64,000 nt of DNA from Streptomyces rimosus. Lineage in GTDB: Bacteria > Actinomycetota > Actinomycetes > Streptomycetales > Streptomycetaceae. This document shows, one piece after another, positions 41,269 to 50,218 of this stretch (the stretch's first letter is position 1; every line of letters begins with the position of its first letter). The stretch spans positions 1,178,001 through 1,242,000 of the forward strand of contig NZ_CP023688.1 of the NCBI RefSeq assembly GCF_008704655.1. The letters are read 5' to 3'. Made by a program: the position numbers and the translations under genes. The notes beneath the pieces are model-generated. The model searched no databases and was not told the DNA's origin. It was given only the letters and a program-made list of their open reading frames with translations.

Positions 41269-42227
41269 GTCCCCTCACCGTCACCCGCACCCTTCCCGCC
41301 GACGCCACCACCGCCGCGCTCCGCGCCGACGTCGCACACGGACTGACCCGCACCCCCAAACAGCTCCCGCCCAAGTGGTTCTACGACGCCCGCGGCAGCG
41401 AACTCTTCGACGAGATCACCACACTGCCGGACTATTACCCGACCCGCGCCGAACGCGAAATCCTCATCACCCGTTCCGCCGAGATAGCCGCCGCCACCGG
41501 CGCCCGCACCCTGGTGGAACTCGGCTCCGGCTCCTCCGACAAAACCCGCCACCTCATAGCGGCCCTGACCGACCTGCACACCTACGTCCCGGTCGACGTA
41601 AGCGAAACCGCCCTGACCGCCGCGGGCGAATCCCTCCTCACCCTCCACCCATCCCTCACCGTCCACGCCCTGGTGGCCGACTTCCAACAGGGCTTCGCCC
41701 TCCCCGGCACCCCCGGCCCCCGCCTCCTCGCCTTCCTGGGCGGCACCATAGGCAACCTCCTCCCCGAAGAACGAGCCACCTTCCTCCGCTCCGCCCACGA
41801 CCTCCTGTCCCCCGGCGACGCCCTCCTCCTGGGCACCGACCTCGTCAAGGACGAGGCGACCCTCGTGGCCGCCTACGACGACCCGACCGGCATCACCGCC
41901 GAATTCAACAAGAACGTCCTCAACGTCATCAACCGAGAGCTGGAGGCCGACTTCGATCCGGCGGATTTCCAGCATGTGGCGCTGTGGAATGCCGAGCGGG
42001 AGTGGATCGAGATGCGGCTGCGCGCGACGAAGGAATTGACCGTGAAGGTACCGGCGCTGGATTTGGCGGTGCCGTTCGCGGAGGGGGAAGAGATCCGGAC
42101 GGAGATCTCGGCGAAGTTCCGGGAGGAGGGGGTTCGCAAGGAACTGGGCGCGGCGGGGTTCGAGTTGAGCCGGTGGTGGACGGATGAGGCGGGGCGGTTC
42201 GCGTTGTCGTTGTCCGTACGGGGCTGA
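41265..42227 (+). CDS. egtD: Histidine N-alpha-methyltransferase EgtD
   Basis: A 320-residue methyltransferase. LPPKWFYDARGSELFDEIT near 33 and YYPTRAEREIL near 57 form the histidine-site entry. LVELGSGSSDKTRHLI near 84 is the SAM motif, and FLGGTIGNLLPEE near 160, then NVLNVINRELEADFD, are further family blocks. It methylates histidine three times to hercynine, the first step of the pathway. GTG 41265 overlaps the egtC stop, and a hairpin follows the gene. No PLP lyase EgtE lies downstream, so the last step must come from elsewhere in the genome. Confidence 0.95.
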   Translation: MSPLTVTRTLPADATTAALRADVAHGLTRTPKQLPPKWFYDARGSELFDEITTLPDYYPTRAEREILITRSAEIAAATGARTLVELGSGSSDKTRHLIAALTDLHTYVPVDVSETALTAAGESLLTLHPSLTVHALVADFQQGFALPGTPGPRLLAFLGGTIGNLLPEERATFLRSAHDLLSPGDALLLGTDLVKDEATLVAAYDDPTGITAEFNKNVLNVINRELEADFDPADFQHVALWNAEREWIEMRLRATKELTVKVPALDLAVPFAEGEEIRTEISAKFREEGVRKELGAAGFELSRWWTDEAGRFALSLSVRG

Positions 42228-42244
42228 CCGGCGCGGAATCGCAC

Positions 42245-42272
42245 GGGTGGGGCGGATTTCGCCGCCCCACCC
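42245..42272. terminator. Bidirectional terminator after egtD
   Basis: GGGTGGGGCGG (42245-42255) pairs perfectly with CCGCCCCACCC (42262-42272) around ATTTCG, an 11-base-pair stem. It sits between the stops of egtD and the convergent ALF-repeat gene. Confidence 0.8.
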
Positions 42273-42297
42273 ATGACGCGGCCCCACCCATGACGCG
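42264..42297. repeat. 17-base tandem repeat beside the terminator
   Basis: GCCCCACCCATGACGCG occurs at 42264-42280 and again at 42281-42297, and a third partial copy starts at 42298. The first copy contains the right arm of the terminator stem, so the repeat gives two alternative partners for the left arm. Confidence 0.75.
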
Positions 42298-42322
42298 GCC
42301 CCGCCGGGACCGCGTCGGGCCT

Positions 42323-43627
42323 TCAGGACCCCTGTCCGGCCTTCGCCTGGGCCCCGGCGGACGCGTCGGCCAGGACCTTGGCCTGCTTCTGGGCCGCCGC
42401 GGTCAGCGCGGCGGCCGCCTCGGTGTACCGGTCCACGTAGGCGCGCCACTGCGCGACCTGCTGCTCGTATGCCTTGGGCGTGTTCTTCGCCTTGAGGGAT
42501 GCGGCGTCGGCCGTGGCGTTCGCGGCACTCCGGGCGGTCTCGTAGGCCTTGACCGCAGCGTCGGCGACGGCCGCGAGGCCGTCGGCCACCTCGGCCCACC
42601 GGGTGTCCTGGGGCAGCCCGTTCTCCGTCAGGAAGTCGGCATGGATCTTGACCTGGGTCGCGTGGATCCGGGTCGCCCTGGCAAAGAACGCGCTGCCCTC
42701 CATCCGACGGATCACATCGGCCCTGGCCTGGTCATAGGCGTACAGCCGCTCCTCGCTCCGGTTGTTCCCGATCAGCCGGCCGGCCTCACGCGCGTCGTGG
42801 ACGGAGACGGCCAGATCGTCCGTCACATAGGTGAGCGCCTTGAGGGCGTCCGCGTGGGCGTCGAGCAGCTTGGTCCGTACCGGGGCGGCGGCCGCGGTCT
42901 TACGGGCCAGCTCCAGCTCCTTGTCGAGCTTCTCCTGCTCCTCCTTCAGCTCCTTCTCCCGGGCCGCCTGGTTGTCGGCGTCCTTCCGCGCCGCGACCAG
43001 GTATCCCTTGTCCAGGAATTCGGTGATGGCCGCGTCGTTGCCGGCGTCCAGCGCGGCCCGGGCCGCCTTCTTCACCTCCGGGCCGCCGACCGTGGCGAGC
43101 ATTTCCACGCGCTTGCGCAGCGTGGCCGCATGGTCCTTGGCGTCCTTTTCTTCCTTCGCGTCCTGCTCCCGAGCGAGGTCCGCGCCGTAGCTCAGGAAGC
43201 TCGCGCGGTCATTGGCCGTGGCCTTGGGGCCCAGCACGCGTTCGACCTCGGCGTTGAAGTGCGGTCCGCCTGTGCCGCGCATCGCCTCGATCTTCTTGCG
43301 GTTCTCGGCGTCGGTGTCCTTCTTCTTGTCCTGGGCGCGTTTGCGGGCCTCGGCCATACCGTGGTCCAGGAATTCCCGGATCGCGTTCGGGTCCTCGCTC
43401 TCCAGGGCCGCCTTGGCGGCCAGCCGGACTTCTTCCTCGTCGCCGAACTCGGCGAGATCTTCCACCAATTGCCGGTCGAAGTCACGAGGCGCGCCGATCC
43501 GGTGCGGCGCGGACCGGGCCGGAGCGGCGACGGCTTCCGTCGCCGTCGCTCCCAGCGCCGTCATGGCCAGCACCGCGGACATGACGATGCGGGTCCGTCG
43601 AGCACCGAGCCGGTATGTACCTGTCAA
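42323..43627 (-). CDS. Secreted ALF-repeat protein, helical
   Basis: A 434-residue exported protein. The proposed TTG start (43625-43627) follows GAAGGTGG at 8 bases and gives a signal peptide with basic n-region and cleavage near EAVAAPA. A GTG four codons earlier is possible. The N-terminal half has three ALF-type short repeats, such as VRLAAKAALESEDPNAIREFLDHG and VKKAARAALDAGNDAAITEFLDKG, spaced about 65-75 residues. A long charged helix with EKELKEEQEKLDKELELA and an Ala-rich helical end follow. Such proteins are typical of Streptomyces. Their function is unknown; a cell-surface or secreted scaffold is possible. Confidence 0.8.
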   Translation of the reverse strand: MTGTYRLGARRTRIVMSAVLAMTALGATATEAVAAPARSAPHRIGAPRDFDRQLVEDLAEFGDEEEVRLAAKAALESEDPNAIREFLDHGMAEARKRAQDKKKDTDAENRKKIEAMRGTGGPHFNAEVERVLGPKATANDRASFLSYGADLAREQDAKEEKDAKDHAATLRKRVEMLATVGGPEVKKAARAALDAGNDAAITEFLDKGYLVAARKDADNQAAREKELKEEQEKLDKELELARKTAAAAPVRTKLLDAHADALKALTYVTDDLAVSVHDAREAGRLIGNNRSEERLYAYDQARADVIRRMEGSAFFARATRIHATQVKIHADFLTENGLPQDTRWAEVADGLAAVADAAVKAYETARSAANATADAASLKAKNTPKAYEQQVAQWRAYVDRYTEAAAALTAAAQKQAKVLADASAGAQAKAGQGS

Positions 43628-43752
43628 GAAAAGAACCACCTTCGTCGATCGGGGTAGCGGAAAACGGAGAAGCCAGCAGAGTTTCGATCTTCATCCGATA
43701 GGAGTCAAATCAGATTTGCCAAAGTTGTCCGTTTCCGGCATCGGCCGCCGTT

Positions 43753-45060
43753 CTACGCCCCCACCCGCACCGGCAACCGCCGCAACCCGTTCTGAAAGTT
43801 GGAAACCAACCGCACCGGCTCCCCCGCCAGCTCCACCCCCGGCAGCCGCTCCAGCACATGCCGGAGTACCGCCCGCATCTGGAGGCGGGCGAGGTGGCTG
43901 CCCAGGCAGAAGTGTGGGCCGAAGCCGAAGCTGAGGTGGTCGTTGGGGGTGCGGGTGATGTTGAAGTGGTCGGGGGTGGGGAAGACGGTTTCGTCGCGGT
44001 TGGCGGAGGCGTGGTAGACGACGACCTTGTCGCCGCGGCGGATGTGCTGTCCGGCGAGTTCGGTGTCGCGGGTGGCGGTGCGGCGGAAGTCGATCACCGG
44101 GGGCCAGTAGCGCAGCATTTCCTCCACCGCGCTGTCGGTCAGGTCCGGTTCCCGGCGGAGGCGGGCGAACTGGTCCGGGTGCTGGAGGAGGGTGAGCAGG
44201 CCGCCCGGGATGCCGTTGCGCAGGGTTTCGTTGCCGGCCACGGCGAAGAGGAAGAACGTGTTCTCGAACTCGGCGCGGGTCAGGCCGCCTTCCCGTAGGT
44301 GGGCCATCACGGTGCCGGGGCGCGGGTGCTCGGCCAGCGCGTGGGCGTACGCGAACATGTCGGCCAGTGCGCGGCGCGAGCGCGGGTTGACCGGGCGTCC
44401 GTCCGGGCGGAGCGCCGGTGCGGGCCGGTGGCGCAGGGCGGCCCGTCCCATCGGGCTGAGGCGGGCGGGGTCGGCAGTGCTGGAGGTGGCGTACGCGTCG
44501 TCCTGGTAGCCGATGACGCGGTTCGACCAGTCGAAGAGCAGCTGCCGGTCCTCCTCCGGGACGCCCATGACGTGCGCCAGCGTCCACACCGGCAGGTCGG
44601 CGGCCACGGTCACGAAGTCCGCCTCGCCCGCCCGTGCCACCTCCGCCACCAGCTCCCGTGCCCGCGCGTCGATGACGTCCGCCAGTTCCCGTACCGCGCG
44701 CGGGGTGAAGGCCGCGGCGACGACACGCCGGATGCGCGCGTGGTCCGGAGGGTCCTGGTTGAGCATCATCGCCCGGACGAACGCGAGGTCCTCCTCGGTG
44801 TCGGGGTCGCGGATCTGGGTCGCGCCCAGGTACGAGGAGTAGATCTCGGGGGTACGCAGGACGTGTTTGACGTCGGCGTGCCGCAGCACGGCCCAGTAGC
44901 CGGGCCCGGCGGGCCAGCCGTCGACCGCCGGTTCCTCGATCCAGCACACCGGCCGGGTCGCCCGCAGTTCCCTGAAGAGTTCGTACGGGACCGCGGTGGC
45001 GTACGTGCGGGGTGTGAACACGTCGGCTGCTCTCACGCAGGCGACCGTACGGTATTCCAT
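43753..45060 (-). CDS. Cytochrome P450, CYP125/steroid-oxidase-like
   Basis: A 435-residue P450. The I-helix [13 protein letters not shown] near 258-270 keeps the A-G-x-E-T core but has Leu where CYP125 relatives have a second Thr. The ExxR is EEMLRY near 302, and the heme loop is [17 protein letters not shown] with Cys at about 382. [20 protein letters not shown] and [11 protein letters not shown] are phrases of the CYP125/142/124 group, which oxidises sterol or methyl-branched lipid tails. ATG at 45058-45060. No ferredoxin or sterol genes are adjacent, so the substrate is open. Confidence 0.88.
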   Translation of the reverse strand: MEYRTVACVRAADVFTPRTYATAVPYELFRELRATRPVCWIEEPAVDGWPAGPGYWAVLRHADVKHVLRTPEIYSSYLGATQIRDPDTEEDLAFVRAMMLNQDPPDHARIRRVVAAAFTPRAVRELADVIDARARELVAEVARAGEADFVTVAADLPVWTLAHVMGVPEEDRQLLFDWSNRVIGYQDDAYATSSTADPARLSPMGRAALRHRPAPALRPDGRPVNPRSRRALADMFAYAHALAEHPRPGTVMAHLREGGLTRAEFENTFFLFAVAGNETLRNGIPGGLLTLLQHPDQFARLRREPDLTDSAVEEMLRYWPPVIDFRRTATRDTELAGQHIRRGDKVVVYHASANRDETVFPTPDHFNITRTPNDHLSFGFGPHFCLGSHLARLQMRAVLRHVLERLPGVELAGEPVRLVSNFQNGLRRLPVRVGA

Positions 45061-45123
45061 CCGTTCGGGGGAATCGGGCCCGCCCGGCGGCTGATGGCGG
45101 TCCGGTCTGCGCAGCATGACGGC

Positions 45124-45852
45124 GTGAAGGGATCGCAACGTTTCCGCAGCGTCCAACCTGCGCTTTTGATACCGCTGTTGGTGGTGCTCGCCGTGCTGTC
45201 GGCGCCCGCGGTGGCCCACGCCCGGCCGTCTGCCGCCCCGGCCCGGCCCGCCGACGCCTGCGCGAGCGCCGGGGTGGACGCGCCGGTGCACCCGCCGACC
45301 GGCCGGCCGAGGCCGCCGGGCTGGGGCTGGTGTGGGGATGGGGACTGGTGTTGGGACTGGGACTGGGGGCCGGGCTGGGATTGGCACTGGCAGTGCCCGA
45401 CCCCGACCCCGACCCCTACTCCGACGCCCTCACCGACCAGGCCGCCCAAGCCCACCCCTACACCCACACCCACCCCGTCCCCCACTCCCACGTTCACCAC
45501 CTCACCCACTCCCCGGCCCACACCGACCCCCACCCCGTCGCGCCCGAGGCCCCGGCCACCCGTCCCCGCCGCTCCTGGGCCAACACACCCGCCACCCCGC
45601 CCCAAGCCCAGCAAATCCGCGGCTCCCGCGCCGCCACCGGCCACCCGGCCCACGTCACCGCACCCCACCCCGTCCACGACGCCGTCCGTGGCGCTGCCCC
45701 GCAAGTACGTCCCGTCCGCCCACAAGAAGCACAACAGCCGTTCGGTCGTCACGACCATGCTGCTGCTCACCGCGCCCGCGGTGCTGGCGGCCGCCGTGCT
45801 GCGCCCCCGTTCCTCCAGCTCGTCCGGTTCCGCCGGGCGCCGTTCCTCGTAG
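45124..45852 (+). CDS. Trp-rich and Pro-Thr-repeat surface protein
   Basis: A 242-residue protein. A signal peptide ends near AVAHARP. Residues 67-89 are extraordinarily rich in Trp and Asp ([20 protein letters not shown]) with Cys at 70, 76 and 91. About 100 residues of Pro-Thr/Pro-Ser repeats follow, then a C-terminal helix ([15 protein letters not shown]) and a basic-Ser tail, as in a membrane-anchored stalk. The GTG at 45124 lacks a clear ribosome site and the start is uncertain. Nothing like the Trp cluster is known to me as a named domain. It is followed after 12 bases by the DUF4239-type gene. Confidence 0.6.
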   Translation: MKGSQRFRSVQPALLIPLLVVLAVLSAPAVAHARPSAAPARPADACASAGVDAPVHPPTGRPRPPGWGWCGDGDWCWDWDWGPGWDWHWQCPTPTPTPTPTPSPTRPPKPTPTPTPTPSPTPTFTTSPTPRPTPTPTPSRPRPRPPVPAAPGPTHPPPRPKPSKSAAPAPPPATRPTSPHPTPSTTPSVALPRKYVPSAHKKHNSRSVVTTMLLLTAPAVLAAAVLRPRSSSSSGSAGRRSS

Positions 45853-45864
45853 GAGGCCACCTTC

Positions 45865-46623
45865 ATGTCGGAATGGCTGGTACTGACCATCGCGATGGCC
45901 GCGGTCTGCGCGGTCGTGCTGACCATCACGGTCCTCAGGCAGCGCCGGATCGGCGAGGACGACGACCCGTCCGAGACGCCCGACGTCATCGAGTACATGG
46001 TGATGATGGTGGGGGTGGTGTACGCGATCGTGCTCGGCCTGGCCATCGCCGGGGTCTGGGAGGCCAGGGGCGCGGCCGAGGACTCCGTACGGGCCGAGGC
46101 GCAGGCCCTGCACGAGGTCAGCGAGCGGGTACGGGTCTACCCGGAGGGCGCGCGGGAGCGCATCCGCGCGGACGTGGACGCCTATGTCTCCTACGTCGTC
46201 CACAAGGAGTGGCCGGTCATGGCCGAGCAGGGACAGATCACCGACCGGGGCGGCGAGCTGATGGACAAGGTGCGCGCCTCCGTGACCGACTACCGGCCGC
46301 GCGACGACTACGAGAGCCAGTCCTACCAGCCGCTGCTCGACCAGGTCGCGGCGGCCGACAGCGCCCGTAACACCCGGGCGGACAGCATCGAGCCGACGCT
46401 GCCGCCGGTGGTCTGGTTCGGGCTGATCACCGGTGCCGCGATCACCATCGGGCTGATCTTCACGCTCCAGATCCGCCGGTCGGGCCGCGAGTTGCTGCTG
46501 GCCGCCCTCTTCAGCGCGCTGATCGCCTTCCTGCTCTTCCTGGTCTGGGACTTCGACGCGCCGTTCAGCCGCGGCATCTCGGCGTCCGCGGAACCCTTCA
46601 CGGATCTCTTCCCTCGGTTGTGA
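45865..46623 (+). CDS. DUF4239-type membrane protein (bestrophin-like)
   Basis: A 252-residue membrane protein with four hydrophobic segments: residues 4-24, about 46-66, about 192-210 and about 220-238. Between the second and third lies a long soluble helical loop starting EARGAAEDSVRAEAQALHEV. This layout is that of the DUF4239 family, related to bestrophin-type channels. Ion conduction is a possibility only. AGGAGG lies 9 bases before the ATG and next to the stop of the Trp-rich gene, so they are probably cotranscribed. Confidence 0.78.
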   Translation: MSEWLVLTIAMAAVCAVVLTITVLRQRRIGEDDDPSETPDVIEYMVMMVGVVYAIVLGLAIAGVWEARGAAEDSVRAEAQALHEVSERVRVYPEGARERIRADVDAYVSYVVHKEWPVMAEQGQITDRGGELMDKVRASVTDYRPRDDYESQSYQPLLDQVAAADSARNTRADSIEPTLPPVVWFGLITGAAITIGLIFTLQIRRSGRELLLAALFSALIAFLLFLVWDFDAPFSRGISASAEPFTDLFPRL

Positions 46624-46704
46624 GGCGGCTGTGGCGGTAGAGGCGCAGGCGTACGGGAGGTAATTGCCGCGACGTCCGAGAACTCTCCGTGCGACCATGC
46701 GCGC

Positions 46705-47781
46705 ATGTCGTCGGAGCCGCACCACGCGGGCAGGTCGCCGGACCTGCCGTTCACGGACGTTCTACGGGACCGCCTCGGCCCGGCCCGCAACGCGGTGCGG
46801 CTGAGCAGCAGTCCGCGCTCCCGCGTGTGGCGGGTCGAGCTGCGGGGCGCGCCGGCGGTGGTCAAGCAGGCCGTCGACGGAGCGGACGCGGACGAGCGGT
46901 ACGCCCGTGAGGTCGCCGCGCTGCGGCTGGCCTCGCGGGTGACGCCGCCCGTCGTACCGCGTCTGCTCGGCACGGATCCGGCCGCGCGCGTCCTGGTGCT
47001 GGAGCAGGTGGACCACCGGCGGCCCGCGCCGGACTGGGTGGTCGGGTACGCGGCGGCGCTGGCTCGGCTGCACGCGGCCACCGCTTCCGTACCGGCCGAC
47101 GGAACGCCACCGCCGCTGCCCGCCTGGTCGGGTCCGGCCCCCGCGGACATCGTCTCCTTCCTCACCCTCGCCGACCGCCTCGCGGCCCCGGTCCCGGGCG
47201 GGACGGATACCGAGCTGGCCGCTTTGCTGCACCGGCTCGGCTCGGCTCCCGGACGGGCCCTGCTGCACGGCGACCCATGCCCCGGCAACGACCTGCACGC
47301 GCCGGACGGCATCCGGTTCATCGACTTCGAGCAGTCCTGCCTGGGCAACGGCCTCACCGAACTCGCCTACCTGCGCGTCGGCTTCCCGACCTGCTGGTGC
47401 GTCACGGCCACGCCCGAGCCGCTGCTGCGCGAGGCGGAGGCCGCGTACCGGAGGGAGTGGGAGGCGGCGACCGGCAGCGCGCCGCCCGGCGACCTGGTCG
47501 ACGCGTGCGCGGGCTGGCTGATCAGGGGCGACGCGCTGGTGCAGCGCGCCCACCGCGGGGGCACCGATCATCTCGCCCGGCTGCCCGACGAGGACTGGGA
47601 GTGGGGCACGGTCACGGCGCGGCAGCGGCTCGCGTACCGGCTCGGCGTCGTCGCCCGGCTCACCGCGGACCGCGACGATCTGGGCGGCCTGAGCCGTCTC
47701 GCCGAGGCGATGCGCGCCCGGATGCTCGGCCGCTGGCCCGGTCTCACGCCACCGCCCCGCGAGCGGCCACCGGACGACTGA
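46705..47781 (+). CDS. Aminoglycoside phosphotransferase (APH)-family kinase
   Basis: A 358-residue kinase-fold protein. The lysine of the N-lobe is in APAVVKQAV near 55, VLVLEQVD is the hinge near 98, the catalytic loop is LLHGDPCPGND near 190, and the metal loop is FIDFEQS near 208. The Brenner motif HGD(x)xxxN is intact, so it should be active. APH-family proteins phosphorylate antibiotics or metabolites such as choline, homoserine or sugars. No resistance can be claimed. It is a single gene between the DUF4239 gene and a 144-base gap. Confidence 0.8.
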   Translation: MSSEPHHAGRSPDLPFTDVLRDRLGPARNAVRLSSSPRSRVWRVELRGAPAVVKQAVDGADADERYAREVAALRLASRVTPPVVPRLLGTDPAARVLVLEQVDHRRPAPDWVVGYAAALARLHAATASVPADGTPPPLPAWSGPAPADIVSFLTLADRLAAPVPGGTDTELAALLHRLGSAPGRALLHGDPCPGNDLHAPDGIRFIDFEQSCLGNGLTELAYLRVGFPTCWCVTATPEPLLREAEAAYRREWEAATGSAPPGDLVDACAGWLIRGDALVQRAHRGGTDHLARLPDEDWEWGTVTARQRLAYRLGVVARLTADRDDLGGLSRLAEAMRARMLGRWPGLTPPPRERPPDD

Positions 47782-47925
47782 TCAACGTAACGCCCGTACA
47801 CAGCACGGGAGTTGGGGCTGCGCGTCTCGCCACCGCTCTGTTCACCGCGCCCGTCCTGTGCTTCGATGCTGCGATCATCTGTTCGCGCGAGGGCGGCAGA
47901 GCGGCGGAGAGGACCGGGTGGGCGC

Positions 47926-48846
47926 ATGGACCGGCGGGGGTTTCTGAAGGGCGCGGCAGCGGTGTCGGCCGCGGGGGTGCTGGCGGGGACCGGGAGCGGG
48001 CAGGCCACGGCAGCCGCCCTGCCCACCGGACGTACCGCCGCGCGCCCCAGGCCCGCCGTTTCCGTCCCCGTACAGGACTGGATGTCGGCCCTCCCGGACA
48101 GCACGCCGATGCGGCGGCTCTCCATCCCGGGCACCCATGATTCCGGGGCGCGCCACGGCGGCCCCTGGGTGGCCTGCCAGAACACCACCGTTGCCGAGCA
48201 GTTGACCAGCGGTATCCGCTTCCTGGACGTACGCTGCCGGGCCATCGACTCGGTCTTCGCCATCCATCACGGCGCGTTCTACCAGAACCTGATGTTCGGC
48301 GACGTGCTGGTGGCGTGCCGGGCGTTCCTTCAGGCGCATCCGTCGGAGACCGTGCTGATGCGGGTCAAGCAGGAGTATTCCGAGGAGAGCGCGGCGGAAT
48401 TCCGGCGGATCTTCGACATCTACCTGGACGGCAAGGGGTGGCGCTCCCTGTTCCGGCTGGACGGCACGCTGCCCTCGCTCGGGCAGGCCCGCGGCAAGGT
48501 CGTGCTGCTCGCCGACTCGGACGGGCTGCCGGGCGTGCGCTACGCCGACCCGCAGGTCTTCGACGTCCAGGACGACTACATGGCCGAGCCGCTGCGCAAA
48601 TACCCGCTGATCGAGGGGCAGTTCCGCAAGGCCGTCAGGGAGCCCGGCAAGCTGTTCGTGAACTACGTGAGCACCGCGGCCCTGCTGCCGCCGCGCTCCA
48701 ACGCGGACCGGCTCAACCCGAAGGTGAAAAGCTTCCTGGACGGTGGCGAGGCGCGCGGCTGGACGGGGCTGGGGATCGTCCCGATGGACTTCCCGAACGA
48801 ACACGGCCTGGCGGAGACACTGATCCGGCACAACACGGGAGGGTGA
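47926..48846 (+). CDS. Exported phosphatidylinositol-specific phospholipase C
   Basis: A 306-residue PI-PLC. The N-terminus MDRRGFLKGAAAVSAAGVLAG is a twin-arginine-type signal. The X domain holds the two catalytic His in SIPGTHDSG (His71) and FAIHHGAFY (His114/115), and RFLDVRCR between them is the conserved Asp/Arg block. This is the metal-free bacterial type that cleaves phosphatidylinositol to a cyclic phosphate. ATG 47926 is chosen for the Tat start. It is followed after two bases by an exported esterase, so the two are one unit for attacking lipids outside the cell. Confidence 0.9.
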   Translation: MDRRGFLKGAAAVSAAGVLAGTGSGQATAAALPTGRTAARPRPAVSVPVQDWMSALPDSTPMRRLSIPGTHDSGARHGGPWVACQNTTVAEQLTSGIRFLDVRCRAIDSVFAIHHGAFYQNLMFGDVLVACRAFLQAHPSETVLMRVKQEYSEESAAEFRRIFDIYLDGKGWRSLFRLDGTLPSLGQARGKVVLLADSDGLPGVRYADPQVFDVQDDYMAEPLRKYPLIEGQFRKAVREPGKLFVNYVSTAALLPPRSNADRLNPKVKSFLDGGEARGWTGLGIVPMDFPNEHGLAETLIRHNTGG

Positions 48847-48848
48847 TC

Positions 48849-49994
48849 ATGCAGCTGCGACGGCTCCTCCGCGTTCGCCGTCCGCGCCGCGCGGGCTGGG
48901 CGGGCCTGGTGCTCGCCCTGTTGCTGCCGCTGCTCAGCGTCCCGGCCGCGGGCCTGTCCGCGCACGCGGCGGGCGGCCCGGCCCACGAACCGACCCGCAG
49001 TCCCGCCCGTAATCCGGCGCGCGTCGTCGCGGAGGTGCCGATCGGCGACCGCATGCTCGACATCGGGATCTCGTCGCCCGAGACCGACGCGCCGGTCAAG
49101 TGGGTCCGGCTGCTGCTGCCGAAGGGCTGGTCGAAGAGTGCTTCCCGTACGTGGCCGGTGCTGTGGCTGCTGCACGGCGGTGGCGGCAACCACCGGGACT
49201 GGACGGCCAACACCCACGTCGAGCAGCTGGCCGCCGACCGCGACGTGCTCGTGGTCATGCCGGAGACCAGCGGGTGCAGCAGTTACAGCGACTGGTACAA
49301 CTACGGCGCCTGGGGCTCCCCCGCCTGGGAGACGTACCTGCTGGACGAGGTGCGGCCGCTGCTGGAGCGCGATTACCGCGCGGGCACGGCACGCGCCGTC
49401 GCGGGACTGTCGATGGGCGGGCTGGGCGCGCTGAAGTTCACCGCGGCGCGCCCCGGAATGTTCCGGGCGGCCGCCTCGTACAGCGGCGCGGTCAACCCTC
49501 TGTACCGGTCCACCGACGGCGGTTTGTCCGGCCCGGACGGCGTGAAGCTGGGTGCGCTGGCCTGCCTCGCCGACTGGAAGCGCGTCTGGGGCGAGCCGGG
49601 TTACCCGTTCGACACCGACGACCCGGCCGACCTGCGGCAGCAGTGGCTGTGGAAGCGCAACAGCCCGCTGGAGCAGGCGGCGTCGCTGCGCGGGACCCCG
49701 CTGTATCTGTCGTACGGCGACGGGACGACCGACGGCGGGCCCGGCTGGTCCTGGGGCAGCGGCGACACCCCGCCCGCCCCGTCGCCCGCCCGCTGCACCG
49801 ACCCGCCCGTACACGGCACGCAGGACCCCATCGAACGTGCCGTGTACGGCATGAACCAGCAGCTGCGCGCCAAGCTGGCGCAGCTGGGTATCCCGGCGAC
49901 CGTGTGCGCCTCGAAGGGCGGGCACAGCTGGCCCTATTGGGAGCGCGAGCTGGTGGCCTCATGGCCGATGCTGATGGGCGCGCTGGGCGCCTGA
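48849..49994 (+). CDS. Secreted esterase, antigen 85-like fold
   Basis: A 381-residue exported hydrolase. The signal peptide (about 1-41) ends GLSAHAAGG. The alpha/beta hydrolase part has LWLLHGGGGNHRDW near 105 (oxyanion region), AGLSMGGLGALKF near 178 with the nucleophile Ser, and KGGHSWPYWER near the C-terminus with the catalytic His. The fold matches the esterase D/antigen 85 family, which makes or breaks acyl esters outside the cell. Two Cys may form a disulfide. It is coupled to the PI-PLC gene, two bases apart. Confidence 0.88.
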   Translation: MQLRRLLRVRRPRRAGWAGLVLALLLPLLSVPAAGLSAHAAGGPAHEPTRSPARNPARVVAEVPIGDRMLDIGISSPETDAPVKWVRLLLPKGWSKSASRTWPVLWLLHGGGGNHRDWTANTHVEQLAADRDVLVVMPETSGCSSYSDWYNYGAWGSPAWETYLLDEVRPLLERDYRAGTARAVAGLSMGGLGALKFTAARPGMFRAAASYSGAVNPLYRSTDGGLSGPDGVKLGALACLADWKRVWGEPGYPFDTDDPADLRQQWLWKRNSPLEQAASLRGTPLYLSYGDGTTDGGPGWSWGSGDTPPAPSPARCTDPPVHGTQDPIERAVYGMNQQLRAKLAQLGIPATVCASKGGHSWPYWERELVASWPMLMGALGA

Positions 49995-50218
49995 ACCGTA
50001 CGGGGGCGGGTCCGACTCGCGGGGCCGCCCCGTACGCATTCGCCCAGCGGGATATCAGCAGTCCACCTTTTCGTTCCAGGCTTTCTCCTCGAATAAAGAG
50101 AACGGCAGCGGCGTACCCGGGGCAAGAATTCAGCGGAGAGTTCGTGGTGGGCCGGGGGCAACACTTCGGTGACCACGAGCACACCGGCAGCCGCGACCGA
50201 AGCGCCCCCTAGGCCCGT

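Noticed and set aside
44299..45123. Long N-terminal extension of the Trp-rich protein.
   Set aside because: It is antisense to the P450 at 43753-45060; the signal peptide begins only at 45124.
45400..45500. CRISPR-like or satellite repeat.
   Set aside because: The CCGACC/CCCACC repetition is simply the coding of Pro-Thr repeats, with no spacers.
46705..47781. An aminoglycoside resistance gene.
   Set aside because: Only the general APH kinase motifs are present; the fold serves many metabolic kinases, so resistance cannot be claimed.
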